Source: Candidatus Fermentibacterota bacterium (GTDB lineage Bacteria > Fermentibacterota > Fermentibacteria > Fermentibacterales > JCC-6). From it: a stretch of 33,419 nucleotides of DNA. The stretch is from contig QNDS01000007.1 in assembly GCA_003644925.1 (NCBI GenBank), positions 1 to 33,419 of the forward strand, given 5' to 3'. A program made the translations under genes and the position numbers. The notes below the pieces were generated by a model. It had not been told where the DNA came from, made no database searches, and saw only the letters and a list, made by a program, of their open reading frames with translations. Below are positions 1 to 8,685 of the stretch, piece after piece (within the stretch, counting starts at the first letter, position 1; the number at the start of each line of letters is the position of its first letter).

Positions 1-1
1 T

Positions 2-1120
2 ACGGCTGGTAATCATTTGGATGTCAGGGAAATAGACGGGGCAAGCAACAGAGGAATAGATCAGATAAGAGATCTCAGGGAAAAGGCGCGTTATGCTACC
101 GCTTCGGGAAAATACAAAATCTACATTATTGATGAAGTCCACATGCTTACGAATGAAGCATTCAATGCTCTCCTGAAAATCCTGGAGGAACCACCGGAAT
201 CGGTCGTTTTTATTTTCGCGACAACCCAGCCGAGAAAGGTCCCGGACACGATTCTCAGCAGATGTCAGCGGTTCGATTTCAGGCGTATTCCCGTATCCGA
301 TATGTCGGAGTATCTGAAAAATGAAGCTGCAACCGAGGGGATTACTCTGGACAATACTGCACTCAGCCTGGTCTGCAGGGCAAGCGGAGGAAGTATGCGG
401 GATGCCCTTTCACTCATGGATCAGCTTGTCAGCTTTACCGGTAATGATATCAAGGGTGAAGAAGTTTTGAAATTATTCGGTATGGTGAAAACAGAACTGC
501 TTGCGGATATCACATCGAGCATACTTGCGGGGAATACTGCAGCTGCAATTGATCATGTATCAGGTGCCCTTGCAGAGGGATACAGTGTGGATGAGCTTCT
601 GGATGCACTGATTATTTTTCTCCGGAATCTCCTGCTGATCACAACCGGTGCTCAGAACAGTCTTGGTGATGTTCCGGAATCTGAACGAAGATTTCTTGTG
701 AAACTGGCGAAGAACCTCCCCGATGTTGCTGTACTCAATATCCTGAGGATATTCAGCAATACTGCTGTTGAGGTTAAGAGAAGCAATCTGCCCCGAGTAA
801 CACTGGAAACGGCTGTAATGACAGCATCGAAGCTATCCCGGGTGTTTTCGATCAAAGACATGCCTCCGGTAGCAGAAAAGGTTGCTGAGACTTGTATGCA
901 GGCGGAGCAGGAAGCATCACTTGAGGAAGAGCCGGCAGAAACAGAGCCGGTCAACCCCTCCGTGGAAGAAGAGCAGGCTTCTGCGGAAGCTGCTGCAAAT
1001 AGTGAAACAATTGAAGAAACGACCGTTTCAGCAGAAGTAGATTCTGCCGATGATGAAAACGATGAAGAGAAGGAGAAGGAGACGTCCCGGGAAATTCTGG
1101 GACTCTTTGATGCCGTTTGA
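2..1120 (+). CDS. dnaX: DNA polymerase III subunit gamma/tau, 5'-truncated by window edge
   Basis: Reading frame is open to the window edge; HLDVREIDGASNRGIDQIRDLRE...IIDEVHMLTNEAFNALLKILEEPP...FIFATTQPRKVPDTILSRCQRFDF is the classic DnaX AAA+ signature; acidic C-terminal tail; followed by ybaB-recR. Confidence 0.95.
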   Translation, partial: TAGNHLDVREIDGASNRGIDQIRDLREKARYATASGKYKIYIIDEVHMLTNEAFNALLKILEEPPESVVFIFATTQPRKVPDTILSRCQRFDFRRIPVSDMSEYLKNEAATEGITLDNTALSLVCRASGGSMRDALSLMDQLVSFTGNDIKGEEVLKLFGMVKTELLADITSSILAGNTAAAIDHVSGALAEGYSVDELLDALIIFLRNLLLITTGAQNSLGDVPESERRFLVKLAKNLPDVAVLNILRIFSNTAVEVKRSNLPRVTLETAVMTASKLSRVFSIKDMPPVAEKVAETCMQAEQEASLEEEPAETEPVNPSVEEEQASAEAAANSETIEETTVSAEVDSADDENDEEKEKETSREILGLFDAV

Positions 1121-1155
1121 TCAGCGATGCCTGATATGACACCAGGGGAGGATCA

Positions 1156-1470
1156 ATGAATCAGAAACAGTTACAGAAGATGATGGCACAGGCACAGAAA
1201 ATGCAGGCCGGGGTAATGAAGGCGCAGGAAGAACTTGCCGATTCGAGAATAGCAGGAGAAGCTGCCGGCGGGCTGGTCAGAGCTGTAGTTACAGGGCAGG
1301 GAGAGCTTGTTGAACTGTCGATAGCACCGGAAGCTGTCGATCCGGATGACATTGAGATGCTTGAAGATATGATCCTTGTAGCGGTGAAGAATGCGGTTGC
1401 TGCAAGTCGGGAACTCTCCGATGATAGAATGCAGTCACTGGGAATACCCGGTATGGGGGGTCTACTGTGA
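1156..1470 (+). CDS. ybaB: YbaB/EbfC family nucleoid-associated protein
   Basis: 104 aa, MNQKQLQKMMAQAQKMQ...GLVRAVVTGQGELVELSIAPE..; dnaX-ybaB-recR synteny. Confidence 0.93.
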   Translation: MNQKQLQKMMAQAQKMQAGVMKAQEELADSRIAGEAAGGLVRAVVTGQGELVELSIAPEAVDPDDIEMLEDMILVAVKNAVAASRELSDDRMQSLGIPGMGGLL

Positions 1471-2054
1471 GCTCTGACCTTTTTGACAGGCTCACCGAGC
1501 AATTTCAGAGGCTTCCCGGCATTGGAAGAAAAACCGCAATGAGATTAGCATTCAGTATCGTTGATGATCGCGAACTTGCAAGGGATCTCTCCGAAGCTCT
1601 CGGTATGGTCTGGCAGAAAGTCGGTGAATGCTCTGCATGCAGGAATATCACAGAGCATGAAATTTGTGATATCTGTTCAAGCAGCTCCCGCCACGATTCA
1701 ATCTGTGTGGTTCATAATCCCGCTGATATGAGATCGATAGAGGATGCAGGGCTCTATAGGGGTAGATATTTTGTGCTTCATGGATTTCTTGCCCCGCTTG
1801 ACGGGATCGGTCCCGATGAATTGGGAATTGACAGATTGAGAAAAATGATCGACAGATTAGACGTTGATGAAGTTATACTTGCGCTTGATTCAACTGCAGA
1901 TGGAGAAGCCACGTCTACATATATCGCCAGAATACTGGAAATGCATCATGTAACAATTACGAAGCTTGCCAGAGGACTTCCTCCCGGAGCCTCCGTTGAG
2001 TTTGCCGATTCTCTCACGCTGAGCCAGGCCTTTGCGGGGCGACAGAAAGTCTGA
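1467..2054 (+). CDS. recR: Recombination protein RecR
   Basis: LPGIGRKTAMRLAF, zinc finger CSACRNITEHEICDIC, Toprim; GTGA overlap with ybaB stop. Confidence 0.95.
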   Translation: MSSDLFDRLTEQFQRLPGIGRKTAMRLAFSIVDDRELARDLSEALGMVWQKVGECSACRNITEHEICDICSSSSRHDSICVVHNPADMRSIEDAGLYRGRYFVLHGFLAPLDGIGPDELGIDRLRKMIDRLDVDEVILALDSTADGEATSTYIARILEMHHVTITKLARGLPPGASVEFADSLTLSQAFAGRQKV

Positions 2055-2058
2055 TAGG

Positions 2059-2664
2059 GTGCAATTGAACTGGCCGAACCGTTTAACCATACTCAGAATA
2101 CTGTTAAGCCCTCTTTTCATGATCCTTCTGATCGACAACAGGCAGGAATCGAGAATTGCTGCTCTTGTAGTATTTGCAATAGCCTCCCTGACCGATCTTT
2201 ACGATGGATACCTTGCAAGAAAATATGGATGGATCACCAACCTTGGCAAATTTCTTGACCCCCTGGCAGACAAATTGCTGGTGGCTCTGGCACTGATCGG
2301 CCTGAACCAGATAGACCTTGTCCCAGCATGGGCTTTGTATCTTATTATAGGAAGAGAGCTTCTGGTTACAGGTCTCAGGTCCATCGCCGCTTATGCAGGA
2401 GTGCTTATTCTCCCTTCCCGTATGGGGAAATACAAAACATCCTCACAGATGCTTTCAATGTTCGGCTTTCTGTTATTCTCCGTGCTGGGTAATACAGGAA
2501 GAGCTGCTTTTCTCCAGGGTAGCGGCACTGACCTATCGGTGGGAAGGAATCTTCTGCTGTTCTCAGCTGACATTCTTCTGCTTATATCTGTCCTCCTTAC
2601 CATCATCTCGGGAGTGGATTACTTCTGGCGCAACAGATCTGTACTGAAAAGGCTTGGTCTGTGA
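2059..2664 (+). CDS. pgsA: CDP-diacylglycerol--glycerol-3-phosphate 3-phosphatidyltransferase (start GTG 2059 or TTG 2065 more likely than 2032)
   Basis: NWPNRLTILRILLSPLFM..., CDP-alcohol phosphotransferase motif DLYDGYLARKYGWITNLGKFLDPLADK. Confidence 0.9.
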   Translation: MQLNWPNRLTILRILLSPLFMILLIDNRQESRIAALVVFAIASLTDLYDGYLARKYGWITNLGKFLDPLADKLLVALALIGLNQIDLVPAWALYLIIGRELLVTGLRSIAAYAGVLILPSRMGKYKTSSQMLSMFGFLLFSVLGNTGRAAFLQGSGTDLSVGRNLLLFSADILLLISVLLTIISGVDYFWRNRSVLKRLGL

Positions 2665-3128
2665 AGAGCTCTGAATTTTCCCCCGGCACGATCGTAGCTA
2701 CGGTTTTCGGCGCCGGTTATGTCCCGATTGCTCCGGGAACCGCCGGCAGCCTGGTATCTGCGGGGCTCTTTCTTGCGCTTCGGCAGACAGTATTCATTAA
2801 CAGTGTGCTCTGCGTTTGTTTTCTTCTTCTCGGCTACTGGGGCTGCTGCGCTGGAAGGAAGCGATGGGGTGAGGACCCGCAAAAGGTGGTGGTCGATGAA
2901 TTTGCAGGGTGCTGGATAGCCTGCATGGCTGTTCCGGCAGGCTGGGGAGTTATCGGTATTGCCGCGGCCTTCGTGCTCTTCAGGATTTTTGATATTTTCA
3001 AACCATGGCCAGTCTATGTTTTTGACAGGATGAAATCAGCCGCCGGGATACTCCTGGATGATGTCGCGGCCGGAATCATAGCGGCACTTATTATTCTGCT
3101 TGGAAGTGTGCTCCATGGAGCTCTATGA
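2661..3128 (+). CDS. pgpA: Phosphatidylglycerophosphatase A
   Basis: ATVFGAGYVPIAPGTAGSL, DPQKVVVDEFAGCWI, FRIFDIFKPWPV motifs; GTGA overlap with pgsA stop. Confidence 0.9.
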   Translation: MKSSEFSPGTIVATVFGAGYVPIAPGTAGSLVSAGLFLALRQTVFINSVLCVCFLLLGYWGCCAGRKRWGEDPQKVVVDEFAGCWIACMAVPAGWGVIGIAAAFVLFRIFDIFKPWPVYVFDRMKSAAGILLDDVAAGIIAALIILLGSVLHGAL

Positions 3129-3609
3129 AATTGAGCTTGTAAAGCGTATAGGAAACATTATGCTCAAAGCAGGGATAACACTCTCAGCGGCGGAATCCTG
3201 TACTGGCGGAATGGTCGGAATGCTTCTGACTTCTGTACCCGGATCCTCAGGATGGTTTATGGGCTCCGTAACAGCATATTCAAATATTTTAAAGACGACC
3301 GTTCTTAATATTCCCTCCTCTCTGATTGAAGCGGAAGGCGCCGTAAGCAGAGAAACTGCTCTGGCCATGGCCGCAGGCGTAAGAGAGCTTACCGGGAGTG
3401 ATTTTTCGATTTCAGTCACCGGGGTCGCCGGTCCCGACGGCGGTTCGTTGGAGAAACCCGTGGGTACGGTATGGATGGCTGTCTGCAGCAGCCAGACAAT
3501 GTCCGCTGAAAAGAAAAGATTTGCAGGAGACAGGGATGTGGTCAGAAAGAAAGCGGCTGACTATCTTCTTGAGAAGTTATACTGCCTGCTTGCAAAAGAG
3601 GTGAAGTGA
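3115..3609 (+). CDS. CinA C-terminal domain / nicotinamide-nucleotide amidohydrolase (PncC-like)
   Basis: LSAAESCTGGMVGMLLTSVPGSSGWFMGSVTAYSN...SVTGVAGPDGG...KPVGTVWMA; likely ATG at 3115 within ORF 3100..3609. Confidence 0.9.
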   Translation: MELYEIELVKRIGNIMLKAGITLSAAESCTGGMVGMLLTSVPGSSGWFMGSVTAYSNILKTTVLNIPSSLIEAEGAVSRETALAMAAGVRELTGSDFSISVTGVAGPDGGSLEKPVGTVWMAVCSSQTMSAEKKRFAGDRDVVRKKAADYLLEKLYCLLAKEVK

Positions 3610-4130
3610 GGATATTTGCCGCCCTGGAGCTGCCGTTGCAGGTGAGAAGGGAGATTGCAGCCTGGCAAAAACCGCTGAAAGCACTTTACCCTTCCCTGAA
3701 ATGGATACAGGGAGACAGGCTGCATCTTACACTCCGGTTCTTTGGTGATATTTCCCAATCCGAAGTTGAGAGGATATGTGATATTCTATCATCCTGGCAT
3801 CCCGGATCCCTCGCATTCTCTCTTGACAGTATCGGCTTTTTCGGGAATAGACAATCACCATCGGTGTTCTGGCTTGGAGGGAGTTTCCCTGAGGATATAT
3901 CCAGAGTAGCCAGCTCCCTTGGGAGTATCCCCGATGAAAGGGGAAAGAAGGGCGTGCAGAGGTTCGTTCCGCATCTGACATTTGCGAGGAGGAGGAATTC
4001 GACTCCCCTGACGAAACTTGATCCGCCTGATGAGATAAGGGGAGTGTTTAAAGAAGCAGCTGTCATTAACAGCAGATTGACCTCCGGTGGTCCGGAGTAT
4101 ACGTTTATTGAAAGATACGATTTACACTAA
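3606..4130 (+). CDS. thpR: RNA 2',3'-cyclic phosphodiesterase (2'-5' RNA ligase family)
   Basis: Two HxT-type motifs (LHLTLRFFGD and PHLTFARR); GTGA overlap with cinA stop. Confidence 0.9.
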   Translation: MRIFAALELPLQVRREIAAWQKPLKALYPSLKWIQGDRLHLTLRFFGDISQSEVERICDILSSWHPGSLAFSLDSIGFFGNRQSPSVFWLGGSFPEDISRVASSLGSIPDERGKKGVQRFVPHLTFARRRNSTPLTKLDPPDEIRGVFKEAAVINSRLTSGGPEYTFIERYDLH

Positions 4131-4147
4131 GCTGAAAGGTTGACTCA

Positions 4148-5197
4148 ATGGCTGATAAGAAGACCAGTTCCGGTGAAAAGGATAAGGCGCTCAAGGCTGC
4201 CTTCCATCAGATTCAGAAACAGTTCGGTCAGGGAGCCATCATGAGGCTTGGAGAAAACACTCACATGAAGGTGGAGATCATACCCACCGGTTCCATCGCG
4301 CTTGACGCGGCACTTGGCATAGGAGGCATTCCAAGGGGAAGAATTACCGAGATATACGGAGCCGAAGCATCAGGCAAGACAACACTCGCGCTGCATATTC
4401 TCGCCAGCGCCCAGAAACTGGGTGGAGAGGTTGCCTTCATTGATGCGGAACATGCGCTTGATCCGGTCTATTCGGAGAAACTTGGAGTAGATATCGATGC
4501 TCTTCTTGTATCCCAGCCATCCAACGGTGAACAGGCGCTTGAGATAACGGAAATGCTGGTCAGGAGCAATGCGATCGATGTTATCGTGATAGATTCGGTA
4601 GCAGCCCTGGTTCCAAGGGCTGAAATAGAGGGTGAAATGGGCGACAGCCATATGGGTCTTCAGGCACGCCTGATGTCTCAGGCCCTGCGGAAGCTCACAG
4701 GTATTGTTTCACAATCCAAGTGCGCCGTAGTATTCATCAACCAGATCCGTATGAAGATAGGGGTTATGTTCGGAAATCCTGAGACCACAACCGGGGGAAG
4801 AGCTCTGAAGTTCTACAGCAGCGTGCGCCTGGATGTACGGCGGATTGCTTCGATTAAAGAGGGTGATCAGGTAATCGGCAGCCGGACAAGGATCAAAGTG
4901 GTTAAGAACAAGCTTGCCCCTCCGTTCAGAAACATCGAGTGCGAGATCCTTCACGGCTTCGGGATTTCCCGGGAGGGTGAACTCATTGATTTAGGGCTGG
5001 ATAACGATCTGGTTACGCGCAGGGGTACATGGTACTCCATGGGAGATACTCAACTGGGTCAGGGCCGGGAAAAGAGCAGGCAGTTCCTTGTGGATAATCC
5101 TGAGATTGCTGAAGATCTTGAAACGGAGATCAGGAGGATCCTGGAAATACCCGGTTCGGACAGTGCTTCTGAGAAGAATCAGGAGGAGAAGGAATAG
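4148..5197 (+). CDS. recA: Recombinase RecA
   Basis: [15 protein letters not shown] Walker [43 protein letters not shown]. Confidence 0.98.
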   Translation: MADKKTSSGEKDKALKAAFHQIQKQFGQGAIMRLGENTHMKVEIIPTGSIALDAALGIGGIPRGRITEIYGAEASGKTTLALHILASAQKLGGEVAFIDAEHALDPVYSEKLGVDIDALLVSQPSNGEQALEITEMLVRSNAIDVIVIDSVAALVPRAEIEGEMGDSHMGLQARLMSQALRKLTGIVSQSKCAVVFINQIRMKIGVMFGNPETTTGGRALKFYSSVRLDVRRIASIKEGDQVIGSRTRIKVVKNKLAPPFRNIECEILHGFGISREGELIDLGLDNDLVTRRGTWYSMGDTQLGQGREKSRQFLVDNPEIAEDLETEIRRILEIPGSDSASEKNQEEKE

Positions 5198-5826
5198 CTG
5201 AGCTTTCCGTCGAGGAGATCGGCAATGTCAGAAAAGGATGGCAGCTTGTAATCACCGGTAAGGGTTGCTGGCTGCTTCGGGCGGAGAGTGTAAACGCCCT
5301 GGATCTGCATGCCGGTTCAATCGTTGAAGCCGGTGAGATCGAAGAGGCAGCCTATCGGGAACAGCTGCCTTTTGCCCGCAGTGATACAGAAAGGTATCTG
5401 TCTTTTTCTGAACGCACAACGCTTCAGCTCAGATCCTATCTTGCCTCCAGAAAATACCTTGAAAGGGTAGCTGATGATATGCTTAAGTGGGCTTGCACCT
5501 GCGGTCTGGTGGATGATAGACGTTACGCTTCTATTTACATCCGCAGTCACTCGGGAAATTCACCTATGGGGAATTTCAGGATAAGAATGGAGCTGAAGAA
5601 GAGGGGCATCTCCGAGAGCATCTCGGATGATGTACTTGCAGAACGTGATGAACACGATCTGTATCAAACACTCGTGAAAACTGTTAAGAAAAAGTACGGC
5701 TGCCTGGAAATACAGACGGGCTTGCGAAGGGCAAAGGGGTATCTGCAGAGGAGAGGCTTTCAATACGACCTTATCGGCAGAGTCTTAAATGAGGTTTTTC
5801 AGGATTCGGAGGAACATACGTATTGA
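5194..5826 (+). CDS. recX: Regulatory protein RecX, apparently with an ATA start overlapping the recA TAG stop
   Basis: Frame is open from 5173; no ATG/GTG/TTG before 5479; RecX-like sequence ([34 protein letters not shown]...[16 protein letters not shown]) begins well upstream of 5479; AGGAGG at 5181-5186 lies 7 nt before ATA 5194; directly downstream of recA. Confidence 0.75.
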   Translation: MAELSVEEIGNVRKGWQLVITGKGCWLLRAESVNALDLHAGSIVEAGEIEEAAYREQLPFARSDTERYLSFSERTTLQLRSYLASRKYLERVADDMLKWACTCGLVDDRRYASIYIRSHSGNSPMGNFRIRMELKKRGISESISDDVLAERDEHDLYQTLVKTVKKKYGCLEIQTGLRRAKGYLQRRGFQYDLIGRVLNEVFQDSEEHTY

Positions 5827-6332
5827 AGAACAGATGGTATCACTTCTTCTGGACTGAACTTGGTCGAAGAATAACCGGTACGGAAACAGACCTTCCGGAT
5901 CATCTCCCCGGCTGCATGGCTGAAGTTCTGCATACCGGATCATTTGTTTCCGGAGAGTGCGATCTTCAATTGAATTCCAGACTCTCTTCGCGGATGTCCA
6001 GAAATATTTATGGTTATACGTGGAATATTCTGCGCGAACACGGTTTCAGCCGCTCACTCAGACTGAAGCCCTGGCCTGGAATTACCATGCTTATCCCTTT
6101 CTACAGAGACGGTATCGGAATCTCTCCCCAGTCATTTTCAAGAAGAATACCGCCTGACAAAAGAGCCTTTTCTCTCGTGGGAAGGTCGGCCGCTGCTCTT
6201 GGAGCAGGTTACAGTCTATGGATCGTTCCAGCTGACTGGAACGATGATATACTTACTATTTTCAGTGCCGGTGGTGTGAAAGCCTGTTCTATGGATAATC
6301 TGGCTGATGTCTGCAGGAAGGGATTCTCTTGA
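5823..6332 (+). CDS. Hypothetical protein
   Basis: 169 aa ORF with TTG start overlapping recX stop (TTGA); fills the gap to the yidD-like gene with coupled boundaries. Confidence 0.6.
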   Translation: MKNRWYHFFWTELGRRITGTETDLPDHLPGCMAEVLHTGSFVSGECDLQLNSRLSSRMSRNIYGYTWNILREHGFSRSLRLKPWPGITMLIPFYRDGIGISPQSFSRRIPPDKRAFSLVGRSAAALGAGYSLWIVPADWNDDILTIFSAGGVKACSMDNLADVCRKGFS

Positions 6333-6685
6333 AAATTCTATCAATTATCCTGCTGACAGTTCTCCTGTCTGCAGCTGCGCAGGATGCAGCTATTCGGGAA
6401 AACAGTATTTCCGATATTCTGTTCATTCAGTACAGAGGATTATTCAGAGATCTTCTCGCCAGAAGGTGCGTATATTACCCGAGCTGTTCCCATTACGGCC
6501 AGGAGGCTGTTCAATCGCAGGGACCCTTGCTGGGTCTCATGATAACCCTTGAACGGTGGACCAGGTGTACTTCTGCAGCTTTCAGCCATGGGGACTACAG
6601 GATTACTGAAGGAAACAGACTCGCAGATCCATTGAACTCTGGAGAGGAATTGATATGCTGGGGACGATTCTTGCTGCCCTTCTGA
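6329..6685 (+). CDS. YidD-like (membrane protein insertion efficiency factor) domain protein
   Basis: RGLFRDLLARRCVYYPSCSHYGQEAVQSQGPLLGLMITLERWTRCTSA matches the YidD pattern; N-terminal signal/TM segment; TTGA overlap with upstream ORF. Confidence 0.8.
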   Translation: MKILSIILLTVLLSAAAQDAAIRENSISDILFIQYRGLFRDLLARRCVYYPSCSHYGQEAVQSQGPLLGLMITLERWTRCTSAAFSHGDYRITEGNRLADPLNSGEELICWGRFLLPF

Positions 6686-7497
6686 CCGTATTTCCCGGTC
6701 TTGATGTTGATGAGGGCTTTGCAGATTACCTTTACAGACTCGGGGAATACAGTATGGCTTCCGAGGAATACCTGAGGATAATCTACTCGTATGGTGAAGA
6801 TACTCTGGCGTGTCCCCTGGTATCTCTTCGCCTGGCGAGATGCTGGCAGGAGCTCGGACGTGGGGAAGATGCTTTCTCTCTCTATACATTTCTCCATAGA
6901 AATCTATCCGATGCCGATCTCAGAGCCGGAGCGATGATGGGTGCGGGGTCGGTACTTGAAGAATCCGGAAACCTCGGTTATGCAAGAGAGCTTTTTGCGG
7001 ACGCAGCAGCTACGTCAGAAGATGCAGAAACAGCGGCTAGAGCTGGTATCATGGCGAGTCTTATCAATGCCAGGATGGGTAACTGGGCTGCTTCAGCCGA
7101 GGAGCTGGGAATACTGTCATCAACAGGAGGGTCCTTCTCCGATCTTTCTGCAAGCCTTGCCCGTAAGGTAGCCGAAGGACAATTCCTTTCCAGGCGCAGC
7201 CCGTTATGGTGTGGAATTTCCAGCGCTGTGCTCCCCGGTTCAGGTCAGATGATCTCCGGTCACTATACCGATGGGATAATTGCGTTAGGTATAAATGGAG
7301 CATTGGCCTGGCTATTCGTTGAATCACTGAATGAGGGTAACACGACAACCTCGGTACTTCTCGGATGGCTTAGCTTATCTTTTTATGGGGGCAATATTTA
7401 CGGCGGTTCAAGGGCTGCGGTCACTTACAATTCCGCAAGAAGAAGAGAGCTCCTGGATGAGGTTACCGGTATTCTGGAGGATGAGCATCGGTTCTGA
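6655..7497 (+). CDS. TPR-repeat protein with C-terminal PGSGQ-type membrane domain
   Basis: TPR-like helices (EYSMASEEYLRII..., NLGYARELFADAAA) then VLPGSGQMISGHYTDGIIALGINGALAWLF hydrophobic region. Confidence 0.75.
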   Translation: MLGTILAALLTVFPGLDVDEGFADYLYRLGEYSMASEEYLRIIYSYGEDTLACPLVSLRLARCWQELGRGEDAFSLYTFLHRNLSDADLRAGAMMGAGSVLEESGNLGYARELFADAAATSEDAETAARAGIMASLINARMGNWAASAEELGILSSTGGSFSDLSASLARKVAEGQFLSRRSPLWCGISSAVLPGSGQMISGHYTDGIIALGINGALAWLFVESLNEGNTTTSVLLGWLSLSFYGGNIYGGSRAAVTYNSARRRELLDEVTGILEDEHRF

Positions 7498-7721
7498 CCT
7501 TGACTTTCTGTGTAAATTCTAACAGTTTAGCGGTTCCCTTCAGTATTCTCTCAGTCGATGATCCCTGATGCGTTGCGGAGATTATCGATTACGGAGAAAA
7601 CAGGGTTGGTGCAGCTTTCGATCCGAATGGAGCTGTCTTAGTAAATAGTTGTATTCCATATATATCCATCTCACGGATTGCTGGAATGATAAAGCATGAT
7701 TCTTAGTGGAGGTCCAGAAAA

Positions 7722-8150
7722 GTGAAGACATATACGGCCAAAACCGGAGAGATAGAGAGAAAATGGTGGCAGATCGATGCTGCCGGACATTCTCCCGGAA
7801 GATTGGCTTCCAAGATAGCCATGATCCTTCAGGGCAAAAACAAGCCGGTATACACACCTCATATCGATACCGGGGATTTTGTTGTGGTGATAAACGTTGA
7901 AAAATTGAATTTCACAGGCAGAAAGCTCGATCAGAAGGAGTATGGACGCCATACAGGGTATCCCGGTGGAAGAAAGACTACAAGCATGAAGGTAATGCTG
8001 GAAAAGCATCCCGACAGGATTCTGAGAAAGGCTGTTCGGGGCATGATGCCAAGGAATAGAATAGCTAGAAAACAGTTGAAAAAGTTAAAAATATTCGCTG
8101 GAAACGAACATACGCATGCGGCACAGAACCCACAGGTTCTGGAAGTCTAG
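7722..8150 (+). CDS. rplM: 50S ribosomal protein L13
   Basis: KWWQIDAAGHSPGRLASKIAMILQGKNKPVYTPHIDTGDFVVVINVEK, RAVRGMMPRN; GTG start with GGAGG upstream. Confidence 0.97.
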   Translation: MKTYTAKTGEIERKWWQIDAAGHSPGRLASKIAMILQGKNKPVYTPHIDTGDFVVVINVEKLNFTGRKLDQKEYGRHTGYPGGRKTTSMKVMLEKHPDRILRKAVRGMMPRNRIARKQLKKLKIFAGNEHTHAAQNPQVLEV

Positions 8151-8167
8151 CGATCAAGGGTGGTGAG

Positions 8168-8554
8168 ATGAAACAGCATATAGGTGTCGGCAGACGAAAG
8201 AGCGCTACAGCAAGATGTTATCTGAAAGCTGGAAATGGTCAGATCCAGATCAATCATAGGGATCCGAAGGAGTACTTCTGTGATCTATGGCAGTTGGAGC
8301 ATGCCTTTGAACCTCTGGAGACTGCTGGAGTATTAAAGGATTATGATGTTAAGGTCAACGTTCGCGGTGGAGGATTAACCGGACAGGCTGGAGCCATAAG
8401 ACTTGGAATAGCAAGAGCCCTGGTGGATATTAATCCTGATTTCAGGCCTGCCCTGAAAGCTGAGGGTATGCTCAGTCGCGATCCAAGGATAGTTGAGCGT
8501 AAGAAATACGGTCAGCCCAAGGCAAGAAAAAGATTCCAGTTCTCCAAGAGATAG
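8168..8554 (+). CDS. rpsI: 30S ribosomal protein S9
   Basis: GVGRRKSATARCYLKAGNGQIQIN...GGGLTGQAGAIRLGIARALV...KKYGQPKARKRFQFSKR. Confidence 0.97.
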   Translation: MKQHIGVGRRKSATARCYLKAGNGQIQINHRDPKEYFCDLWQLEHAFEPLETAGVLKDYDVKVNVRGGGLTGQAGAIRLGIARALVDINPDFRPALKAEGMLSRDPRIVERKKYGQPKARKRFQFSKR

Positions 8555-8685
8555 AATAACTGCGCACTTTCTGTACATTGTGCGTTCAATACACACGGTT
8601 GGTGGTGATAAGCCCCGGTGTTTCCATCTGAAAGTGGAAATGGGTTTGATCAAGCCGGCCGGAGGATAACCGAAAGGAACAATCC
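8555..8685 (+). promoter_or_regulatory. Structured rpsI-rpsB intergenic / putative rpsB 5' leader
   Basis: 131-nt gap in an otherwise tight operon; hairpins CGCAC(8563-8567)/GTGCG(8580-8584) and TTTCCA(8621-8626)/TGGAAA(8635-8640); GGAGG ribosome-binding site before rpsB. Confidence 0.35.

Noticed and set aside
880-1120. Programmed frameshift in dnaX producing gamma and tau
   Set aside because: No A AAA AAG-type slippery heptamer with downstream structure seen; the ORF ends once in an acidic tail
7498-7721. Promoter or L13 leader upstream of rplM
   Set aside because: Gap is long enough, but -35/-10 candidates are weak and I could not identify a convincing leader fold
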